DNA from: Bryobacterales bacterium
GTDB lineage: Bacteria > Acidobacteriota > Terriglobia > Bryobacterales > UBA6623
NCBI GenBank assembly: GCA_028819215.1
Contig: JAPPMG010000066.1
Location: 1 to 64,000 of the forward strand
DNA: 64,000 nucleotides
Reading direction: 5' to 3'
Numbering within the stretch: the first letter of the stretch is position 1; each line of letters starts with the position of its first letter. The notes under the pieces were generated by a model. It was not told the origin of the DNA. It ran no database searches and worked only from the letters and a program-made list of their open reading frames with translations. Made by a program: the position numbers and the translations under genes. Shown in pieces: positions 7,151-13,946 of the stretch.

Positions 7151-9553
7151 CTAGAACCGTACGCGCAGTTGCACGGTCGCCTGGCGGCCCGGCGCAAGGG
7201 CCGTGCCCGAGAAGAGCCCGCTGAAATTGATGACGTTGAGCCGGTTCGTAGCGTTGCGCAGGTCGAACTGGAGTGTCGCGGACTTGCTTCCCCGCTCCCA
7301 TACGCGGGATCCGACAGAGAAGTCGAGGCTGAGATTGGGGTGCACTCGCGAGCGCGCGAAATTCACTTTCCTGAGGATGGCGCCCGGAACCGGCTGAGCT
7401 TCGTCGTCGCCATCGTCATCGTCGTCCCCGTCGTCGTCGTCCCCGTCATCATCGTCCCCGTCATCGTCGTCATCATCGTCGTCGTCATCCTCCAGTTCAA
7501 CAGGCAACCCGCTTCCGTACCGGATGCCGAACGAAGCCCAGACTCTGGGATGAATCTGGAATCGGACGGTCGTCGCGACGGTGTTCCGCTGGTCTTGACT
7601 GATCGGGAACTCCTCGACCACGTCCCGGAGTTCCTCCGCCTCCCCGCCCTCCACGAAGAGTCCGCCCGTGACCGGAGATCTAGCCCTTCCCAGCATGTTG
7701 GAGTAGCTGGCGACTGCCGAGATGCCCTTCCATCGCGGGGCTTCGATGCGGACCTCGGTCCCTTCAATCGCCGCCGAATCGAACGTGATCGGGAAAGACA
7801 GGCCGGTATTGAGGAAGACGTCGTCATCGATGTAGTTCTGGAACCGGCGCCAGTAGTGCTTGGCGTCGATCCGCATTGCGCCCCCGATCGGTTTGCGCAT
7901 GCCGATTTCGATGAAATGCCCCTTGTTGGCCGGAACCGCCAGAACCTCTTCGACAGCGTCCAGCCCCAAGCCGGTCCCGGCACTGCTCAGCAGCAAGTTC
8001 TCGGTCGGGGGCGGCTGGAAGATCCGGTCGTAGGAGGCATACAGCTGGAGTCCCGCCGGGGGAACGAAGTAGCTGGCCGCGAGGCGCGGGCTGAACGCGC
8101 GATCCGAAATCAGCAGGCGGTACTCGTCGAAACGGAAGCCGATGCTGGCTGCGAAGTTGCCGGCCCGCAGCTGGTCGTAAGCGTAGAAGCTGGCCTCGGT
8201 GCTGCGCTGCCTGTCGCGGAAGTCCAGATCGAAGTCCGGCAGTTCGTCGGGCTCCGCCATCAGGAAGCGTTCCCGGAGCCCGCTGGATCGAATGTCCCCG
8301 CCGATCTTGAGTGTATGGCGCTCTCCCTCGAACGTCACGTCGGCCATCACCACGCCTTGGCTGAACCCGCGATCCTGCGAAACGTAGACAGGCGTCGACA
8401 GTTCGTTGCTCCAAAGTTCGCTGGTCAGGTCCCGCAGCATCCCGCGGACCGATACCAGCGTCCGGCTTGACAGCGTGCCCTGATAGTGCACCTGCCCTGC
8501 TGTCTCGCTCGACCGGCGGTCCTGTCGCTGCCCTGCCTCCTGCTGGACCAGGTCATTCGGTACCAGGAAGTTCGTGCGGTTCGTGCGCGCGTACCCAGTC
8601 AGCCGATGGCGGCTGCTGAGATCGCGGGCGAACCGCGCGTTGCCGCCGCCGGAACTGCCGCGATTCGTGAAGTTTTCCAGCGAGGGCGGATCGAGGTACC
8701 GGTCGGTGGCGCCCCCCTGAATTCCGATCGTCAGTTCTGTGCCGCCGCTCGCGTACTGGTGCGAGAACGCGCCGATGCGCGTCGCATAGCCCCCGCCCTG
8801 CACATCGAGCGAGGTCCGGTGTCCGCTGATAGCACTCCGTCGCGTGTCAAGCGCGATCACCCCTCCCAGCCTCCGGCCGTATTCGGCCGGAATGCCCGCG
8901 GTAAGGACTGTGACTGCCTCGAACTCGGAGTTCTCGAACGCCGGCGCGAAGGCTATCGAGCGATTGTCGTACAGGGGCATGCCGTCGATTACGTACTGCG
9001 TGTCGTACTCGGACCCCCGTGGGTGGAGCACGGCATTGGCTTCCAGCAACCATCCGGGCATCGCCGTGACCATGTCGACGGTACTCCGGCCCAGAGTGGT
9101 TCCCAGGGCCTGCTCGAGGTCCTCGCGTCCGGATCGCGTGCCCTGCGACGGCCGGTACGGCTCGAACAGGGGCGCGCGGGCGCGAACGGTGACTTGCTCC
9201 CGGACCGTGGCCACGGAGAGTGCGATCTCGACGACCCGCGGAACTGCCGACTGCAATGCGATGCGGCGTTCCGCAACCTCGAATCCCTCGTGGCGCGCTG
9301 TGAGCAAGTAGGTGCCTGGAGGAATGCGATGCAGGGTCGCTCGTCCTTCGGCGTCGGCGACCGCGCCCGCGATGAATTGGGGACTTCGCGAGACGAGCTC
9401 GAGCGCGGCAGGTACGCCCTGGCCACTAGGGTCGATGACGCGAACCTCCAGCCGGCCGTCCATCACTTGGGACGGGGCGGACGGGACGAGAAGAATGGAG
9501 CACGACAACACCGTGGCAACAAGGCGAAGGCGGGCAAAGTGAGAGCGAGACAT
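7151..9553 (-). CDS. TonB-dependent receptor with N-terminal carboxypeptidase-like domain and Asp-rich loop
   Basis: The 800-residue outer-membrane protein starts with a signal peptide (LVATVLSCSILLVPSAPSQ), then a carboxypeptidase-regulatory-like beta-sandwich (about 30-115, LEVRVIDPSGQGVPAALELV). A TonB plug follows (about 135-245, VIDGMPLYDNRSIAFAPAFE; LTAGIPAEYGRRLGGVIALD), then a 22-strand-type barrel ending in the aromatic C-terminus QLRVRF. Near the C-terminus an extraordinary run of 25 Asp and 4 Gly interrupts the barrel after SFGIRYGSGLPVEL. It imports an unknown ligand using TonB energy. It is divergent from an ECF sigma/anti-sigma pair that may control it. Confidence 0.92.
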   Translation of the reverse strand: MSRSHFARLRLVATVLSCSILLVPSAPSQVMDGRLEVRVIDPSGQGVPAALELVSRSPQFIAGAVADAEGRATLHRIPPGTYLLTARHEGFEVAERRIALQSAVPRVVEIALSVATVREQVTVRARAPLFEPYRPSQGTRSGREDLEQALGTTLGRSTVDMVTAMPGWLLEANAVLHPRGSEYDTQYVIDGMPLYDNRSIAFAPAFENSEFEAVTVLTAGIPAEYGRRLGGVIALDTRRSAISGHRTSLDVQGGGYATRIGAFSHQYASGGTELTIGIQGGATDRYLDPPSLENFTNRGSSGGGNARFARDLSSRHRLTGYARTNRTNFLVPNDLVQQEAGQRQDRRSSETAGQVHYQGTLSSRTLVSVRGMLRDLTSELWSNELSTPVYVSQDRGFSQGVVMADVTFEGERHTLKIGGDIRSSGLRERFLMAEPDELPDFDLDFRDRQRSTEASFYAYDQLRAGNFAASIGFRFDEYRLLISDRAFSPRLAASYFVPPAGLQLYASYDRIFQPPPTENLLLSSAGTGLGLDAVEEVLAVPANKGHFIEIGMRKPIGGAMRIDAKHYWRRFQNYIDDDVFLNTGLSFPITFDSAAIEGTEVRIEAPRWKGISAVASYSNMLGRARSPVTGGLFVEGGEAEELRDVVEEFPISQDQRNTVATTVRFQIHPRVWASFGIRYGSGLPVELEDDDDDDDDDDGDDDDGDDDDGDDDDDGDDEAQPVPGAILRKVNFARSRVHPNLSLDFSVGSRVWERGSKSATLQFDLRNATNRLNVINFSGLFSGTALAPGRQATVQLRVRF
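7403..7489 (-). repeat. GAC/GAT trinucleotide tract encoding 25 Asp and 4 Gly
   Basis: On the plus strand this is an almost pure run of gtc/atc triplets broken by four gcc or ccc triplets, with blocks of four or five triplets between them. Read in the receptor frame it encodes Asp blocks of 10, 4, 4, 5 and 2 separated by single Gly. The mixture of GAC and GAT codons argues that the protein composition, not only DNA slippage, is maintained. Confidence 0.95.
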
Positions 9554-9577
9554 GGGCTACACTTGTACATTCCATTT

Positions 9578-9623
9578 CGCCCGGTTTCGTTCAGGGTTTT
9601 TCTGATCACGCCTGAAACGGGCG
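9578..9623. promoter_or_regulatory. imperfect inverted repeat between receptor and sigma-factor genes
   Basis: The arms are CGCCCG...TTCAGG (9578-9595) and CCTGAA-A-CGGGCG (9611-9623). TTCAGG pairs with CCTGAA and CGCCCG with CGGGCG, leaving an internal loop on the left arm. The element lies in the about 95-base gap between the divergent TonB receptor and ECF sigma gene, so it could be an operator or an RNA hairpin for either. No clear -10/-35 pair was assigned. Seen by eye only. Confidence 0.35.
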
Positions 9624-9648
9624 GTGCGAAGCTTGGCCACGTCTGGGC

Positions 9649-10254
9649 ATGGCCGTCAGGCACACATGGTACGTCTCCGCTTCCTCCGTCGGCGGGGCAG
9701 TCGCAACTCTGCCGATTCCGGGAGTTTCCGGCAAGGCAGCTCCCGCAACCCACCGCGTCGAGATCCACGACGAAGTGACCGCCCTGTTCGATGACCTCAG
9801 GGAACCGATCCTCCGCTACCTGCTTTCGATGGGCCTGAGCGTTGCTGACGGCGAAGACGTGGCCCAGGAGACATTCCTGGCGCTGTTCAGACACCTGCGC
9901 CGAGGCCGGCCTCGGACGAACCTGAGAGGCTGGATCTTCCGGACTGCGCACAATCTCGGCTTGAAAAGCCGTAGGCTCGACGGACGGGCTCGAAAGACGA
10001 TTCGAACGCCGTCACTTGCCGACCCCGTAGCTGACGGAGCGCCGAACCCGGAGCAGCAGCTACGCATGCGCCAGCGTCATGAGCGAATGTGTGCTGTGCT
10101 GAACGCGCTCCCCGCGCGCGATCGCTACTGCTTGAGTCTGCGGGCCGAGGGCTTGCGATATCGTGAAATCGCCCGCGTGCTGGGAGTTTCCCTGGGAACG
10201 GTTTCGAATTGCATGAGGCGGGCCGCCTCGCGGCTCCAGAGCGTGCAAGCGTGA
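9649..10254 (+). CDS. ECF-type RNA polymerase sigma factor
   Basis: The 201-residue protein carries sigma region 2 (about 45-110: EPILRYLLSMGLSVADGEDV, then AQETFLALFRHLRR and GWIFRTAHNLGLKSRR) and region 4 (about 140-195: LNALPARDRYCLSLRAEGLR, RYREIARVLGVSLGTVSNCM, a helix-turn-helix for the -35 element). The first about 35 residues are not typical and the true start may lie further in. It is followed 8 bases later by a gene with an anti-sigma zinc motif and is divergent from a TonB receptor, the usual setting for cell-surface signalling control. The regulon is unknown. Confidence 0.88.
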   Translation: MAVRHTWYVSASSVGGAVATLPIPGVSGKAAPATHRVEIHDEVTALFDDLREPILRYLLSMGLSVADGEDVAQETFLALFRHLRRGRPRTNLRGWIFRTAHNLGLKSRRLDGRARKTIRTPSLADPVADGAPNPEQQLRMRQRHERMCAVLNALPARDRYCLSLRAEGLRYREIARVLGVSLGTVSNCMRRAASRLQSVQA

Positions 10255-10262
10255 GGACGACG

Positions 10263-11096
10263 ATGTGGAGCAGCGAAAGACACCTGTCCGACGCGGACCT
10301 AGTCTTCCTTCTGCAGAGCGGATCCCAGGCGCGACGTGCTCGTCGCTACCGGCGGCATATTGAGGAATGCGAAGAGTGCCAGGCTCGGTTGAATGGGATG
10401 CAAGCTCCGCTGCAAGAGTTCTTCGCGGCCCGTCGACGGATTCTGGACGCGGCCCTGCCCCCGCCGGAATCGGCGAGGGATCAGCTCCGTGACGCCCTTG
10501 CCCGGGCCGTTGCGGAGGGCTCGGATCAACGATCGCAGCTGGCTTGGAGGCTCTCCGCCGCCCTAGCCACCGTGGCCTTGGCCATCGCGTTGGGCGCGGG
10601 CGGGATCTTGTGGTACTCCGGCAATGCCCCTGTCGACGGACCGGACGTGGCAGCTCTCCGAGCGGTGCCCGACTCGCGGCTGACGCCTGGCAGGATAGGT
10701 CCCGCGAGTTCGGTCGAGCTGTGTGCGTCCGACAGGCCCGCTGTCCCCGTGACGGTCGACCGCCAGGTTGCGCTGGCGGTCTTCCGGGCCCATGGTATCG
10801 AGACACCGCAGCCGCTGGCGTACGAACTCGATCATTTGGTGCCGCCCGAGCTCGGAGGGGTCACGGTCCCGGAGAACCTGTGGCCGCAGCCCTACGAAGG
10901 GTCGGTCTGGGATGCGAACGCGAAAGACGCGCTCGAGGACAGGCTCGTGCGGAAGACTTGCAGCGGGGAAATCTCGCTACGGGCCGCCCAGGCAGACATC
11001 GCCCGGGACTGGGTCGCCGCCTACCAGAAACACTTCCAGACGGAGAAGCCCTTGGTGGAACATGCGGCGTTCCTGAAGGACCAGCCTTGGGAGTGA
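10263..11096 (+). CDS. membrane anti-sigma-like protein fused to an HNH-like DHLVP...NLWP domain
   Basis: The start is ATG 10263, preceded by GAGGA at good spacing; a GTG at 10251 that overlaps the sigma stop is the alternative. Residues about 25-45 hold H-x3-C-x2-C (RRHIEECEECQARL), the zinc-binding anti-sigma signature. One membrane helix follows (about 97-117, ALATVALAIALGAGGILWY). The roughly 130-residue outer part contains YELDHLVPPELGG and ENLWPQPYEG, the hallmark of an HNH-like family of unknown role seen in small exported proteins. Two conserved Cys (ELCASD, RKTCSG) may form a disulfide. A cytoplasmic sigma-binding half joined to such an extracytoplasmic half is unusual. The anti-sigma role is inferred from motif and position. 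Confidence 0.7.
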   Translation: MWSSERHLSDADLVFLLQSGSQARRARRYRRHIEECEECQARLNGMQAPLQEFFAARRRILDAALPPPESARDQLRDALARAVAEGSDQRSQLAWRLSAALATVALAIALGAGGILWYSGNAPVDGPDVAALRAVPDSRLTPGRIGPASSVELCASDRPAVPVTVDRQVALAVFRAHGIETPQPLAYELDHLVPPELGGVTVPENLWPQPYEGSVWDANAKDALEDRLVRKTCSGEISLRAAQADIARDWVAAYQKHFQTEKPLVEHAAFLKDQPWE

Positions 11097-11213
11097 TGGT
11101 TCCGGTCACGGATCCGCGATTCCGGGCCGGAACGGTTTCGCCGGCCAAGTTCGGTGAAGTGAGGCAGAGGCAGGCAATGCGCTCAATGCAATGGGCATTG
11201 CCCAGGCATGCAC

Positions 11214-11465
11214 TCAGCTCGAGCTTGAAGGGTCGCTCCTAGTGATAAATCTTTTATATGCAATAGGTTGGCGTGAGATCAATTGCTCGGCCAAGCGGTA
11301 GAAGATTTTTCTGATACGCCGCGGTATGCGCCGGTTGAGCCGAAACGTGCACTCGTCTAGATACCCCTGCAGGTGTTTCGATCCGACGCTGCCGTGATGG
11401 GTCCGCAGTAGCCAGCGTTTCAGCAGCGAGCTGAGCAAGCGGGCGCGAGGGAATTCCGCTTCCAA
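11214..11465 (-). pseudogene. relic of an IS1595-family transposase (C-terminal part)
   Basis: On the minus strand the frame reads LLSSLLKRWLLRTHHGSVGS, KHLQGYLDECTFRLNRR and FYRLAEQLISRQPIAYKRF. This matches the conserved C-terminal end of IS1595/ISXO2-like DDE transposases (SxLKRWLLGTHxGxVSxKHLQxYLDEFxFRFNRR). The N-terminal zinc ribbon and most of the DDE domain are missing, and the upstream sequence in this frame is unrelated. The stretch is visibly richer in A+T than its surroundings. It is a decayed fragment, not an active element. No terminal inverted repeats were identified. Confidence 0.7.
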
Positions 11466-11653
11466 TCCGGGGGACGAGTCAACTCTACTAGACCTAAGTG
11501 CATACCTGGGATCCCCCAATTCTAGGACTTGAGGGTGAGGCACGGTGGGTTTCCGACGGATCTGGAGGCTCTCTATCTGAGCCAAGACACGATGAGCAGA
11601 GACACGACCATCCGTCTGGAGGGCGCTTCTGTGGTACGTTCAATCGGAACGCC

Positions 11654-13486
11654 ATGGCTAATCCTCGCAATCGACAGCCTCGTCCGCTTGACGCACCCGC
11701 ACTCCTAGCGCTCGCGCTGGCAGCCCTGCTGCTAGCCGCGGGCTGCGCGACCGCACCGGTCGACAGCCGGCCGAACATCATCCTCGTGATGACCGACGAC
11801 CAGGGCTACGGCGATGTCGGCGCGCACGGAAATTCGATGATCCGAACGCCGCATCTGGATGCCCTGCACGCTGAGAGCGTGCGGATGACAAACTTCCATG
11901 TCGACCCCACTTGCTCGCCGACCAGATCCGCTCTGATCACCGGAAGATACTCGTCGCGGACCGGTGTCTGGCACACGATCATGGGGCGTTCGATCGTCCA
12001 CCGCGACGAAACCTCGTTCGCCGACGTGCTCTCGGATGCCGGCTACGCGACGGGCTTCTTCGGGAAGTGGCACCTAGGCGACAACTCGCCCTACCGCCCG
12101 ATCGACCGAGGCTTCCAAGAGGCCGTGTACCACGGCGGTGGCGGCGTCGGCCAGACGCCGGACTACTGGGGCAATGACTATTTCGACGACACTTACTGGC
12201 ACAACGGCGAGCCCACCCCTTACGAGGGCTACTGCACCGATGTATTCTTCGACAACGCCCTGCGATTCATCGAGGAGCAGCAAGCCGAGGACGGGAGCCC
12301 ATTCTTCATCTATCTGGCGACGAACGCCCCGCACGGGCCGTTCTTGGTCGACGAGTCCTATTCCAAGCCGTACGCCGACAACGGGGTTCCCTCTCCGATG
12401 GACAAGTTCTACGGCATGATCGAGAACATCGACGACAACATGGGGCGCCTGACCGCGAAACTGGACGAACTCGGCATCGCGAACAACACCCTGCTGATAT
12501 TCATGACCGACAACGGCTCTGCGGCCGGCGTGACCAACACGCACCCGACCCAGAGGGTCGGATCGACCAACGCGGAACTACTCGCGCGGGCGGCCAAGGA
12601 AGAAGCGGAGGGCGCGTGGCAGGGCTTCAACGCCGGAATGCGCGGAAGGAAGGGGTCTGAATACGACGGCGGCCACCGTGTGCCGTTCTTGGTGCGTTGG
12701 CCCGGCGGAAACTTGGGCGAGCCCCGGGATGTCGCGAATCTCGCGGCGCACATCGATGTCCTGCCGACCTTCGCGGACGCGGCAGGCGCGCCGCGGCGGG
12801 AAGACCTAGACTGGGACGGCACGAGCTTGCTGCCCTTGCTGCGAGGCGGGGACTGGGACGACCGGACGCTGGTCGTGCATTCCCAGCGCATCCGGTTCCC
12901 GGAACGCTGGCGCAAGAGTTCCGTCATGACGGAACAGCACCGGCTAGTCAACGGGCAGGAGCTCTATGACATCCAAGCCGATTCGGGCCAGTTGACGGAC
13001 ATCTCGGCCGGAAATCCCGAAGTGGTCGCCGAGCTCCGCGCGGCGTACGACTCGTGGTGGGAGCATATCGACGATCGCTTCGAGCAGCATGTGCACCTAG
13101 ATATCGGCTCGGATGCCGAGAATCCGGCGCGGATCACGGCCCACGACTGGCTCCCTCCCGACGATTCAGTACAGGTGCCCTGGAACCAAGGCCACGTCGC
13201 CCGCGCCCCGGCCGTGAACGGGACTTGGAATATCCAAGTGACTCAAGCGGGTACCTATGAATTCGAGCTGTACCAGCGCGACGAGCCTGCCAGCTTCCCG
13301 ATCGAGGCGAATACGGCGACGCTCCGCATCGGAGAGCTGGAAGAGACCGTGCCCGTAGAGTCTGGCGCGTCCGTCGCGACCATCAAGATGGAGCTGCCCG
13401 CAGGCAAGACGACCATGCACAGCCGGTTCATTGCCGAAGACGGGACTGAGCGAGGGGCGTTCTACATCTACGCAAAGCGCCTGTAG
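11654..13486 (+). CDS. lipoprotein sulfatase (arylsulfatase-type)
   Basis: The start is ATG 11654; the ORF-track extension reads back over the transposase relic. The 610-residue product has a lipoprotein signal (ALALAALLLAAGC), the N-terminal metal motif PNIILVMTDDQGYGDVGAHG, and the formylglycine motif C-S-P-T-R within DPTCSPTRSALITGRY. It also has the GKWHLGD and FMTDNGSAAG motifs. The catalytic alpha/beta domain covers roughly 40-480. A beta-rich C-terminal extension (about 490-610, NGTWNIQVTQAGTYEFELYQ) is extra and may bind carbohydrate. It should release sulfate from an organic sulfate ester at the cell surface. Maturation of the Cys needs an FGE or anSME enzyme, not seen in this window. 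Confidence 0.92.
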   Translation: MANPRNRQPRPLDAPALLALALAALLLAAGCATAPVDSRPNIILVMTDDQGYGDVGAHGNSMIRTPHLDALHAESVRMTNFHVDPTCSPTRSALITGRYSSRTGVWHTIMGRSIVHRDETSFADVLSDAGYATGFFGKWHLGDNSPYRPIDRGFQEAVYHGGGGVGQTPDYWGNDYFDDTYWHNGEPTPYEGYCTDVFFDNALRFIEEQQAEDGSPFFIYLATNAPHGPFLVDESYSKPYADNGVPSPMDKFYGMIENIDDNMGRLTAKLDELGIANNTLLIFMTDNGSAAGVTNTHPTQRVGSTNAELLARAAKEEAEGAWQGFNAGMRGRKGSEYDGGHRVPFLVRWPGGNLGEPRDVANLAAHIDVLPTFADAAGAPRREDLDWDGTSLLPLLRGGDWDDRTLVVHSQRIRFPERWRKSSVMTEQHRLVNGQELYDIQADSGQLTDISAGNPEVVAELRAAYDSWWEHIDDRFEQHVHLDIGSDAENPARITAHDWLPPDDSVQVPWNQGHVARAPAVNGTWNIQVTQAGTYEFELYQRDEPASFPIEANTATLRIGELEETVPVESGASVATIKMELPAGKTTMHSRFIAEDGTERGAFYIYAKRL

Positions 13487-13538
13487 CGATGACCCCGGCC
13501 CACATCGACGACCCCGCAGCGTCGGGATTTTCGTCGAT

Positions 13539-13784
13539 TCACCAACCAAGACCAGGCCGGTCATATAACTCCTCGCGCGTTGGCCTGCGACCACCGGGCC
13601 AGTCTAGCTTGCGCGGCTTCATCTCCAGGTAGCTTCGCATCGCTACTTCGTAGCCGTCCTCACGGAGCCGCATCCCCTGGAGCAACTCGGCAAGCCATCG
13701 GGACACGCTAAGGTCGTCTTCGGCTGCTTTGACGCGAAGCCACCGAACCAGATCGTCCGGCAAGGCGATAGTGATCCTCTTCAT
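13539..13784 (-). CDS. ribbon-helix-helix (CopG/VapB-type) antitoxin-like protein, no toxin beside it
   Basis: ATG 13784 gives an 81-residue protein beginning MKRITIALPDDLVRWLRVKA. This is the beta-strand plus helices of the RHH DNA-binding fold, followed by DLSVSRWLAELLQGMR. The C-terminal tail PTREELYDRPGLGW is typical of VapB-like RHH antitoxins paired with PIN toxins. Downstream on the same strand only about 50 bases precede the convergent sulfatase stop, so no toxin gene follows. The upstream 160 bases hold no gene. It may be a solitary regulator or the remains of a toxin-antitoxin pair. Confidence 0.7.
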   Translation of the reverse strand: MKRITIALPDDLVRWLRVKAAEDDLSVSRWLAELLQGMRLREDGYEVAMRSYLEMKPRKLDWPGGRRPTREELYDRPGLGW

Positions 13785-13946
13785 CGCCGACGCTACTCCG
13801 AAGTGCTCACGCGAGCAGTGTGACACAGGAATTGCGCCGAATCGCACGAAGACAACCAAGCAATAAGGGGACTAGCCAGAAGTGTTGACGGATTTCGTCC
13901 CTTCGCCCCGACAGATCAGTTGCCAATTGGCCTTGCGGCGTTCCGG

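Noticed and set aside
7403-7489. Regular repeats that could suggest a CRISPR array
   Set aside because: They are in-frame Asp codons within a receptor gene; no spacer structure and no cas genes.
7010-8470. 486-residue plus-strand ORF
   Set aside because: Antisense shadow of the TonB receptor; it reads valine/isoleucine runs only because it crosses the Asp codon tract on the opposite strand.
8486-9778. 430-residue plus-strand ORF across the receptor start and sigma promoter
   Set aside because: Runs antisense through a clear TonB receptor and shows no domain.
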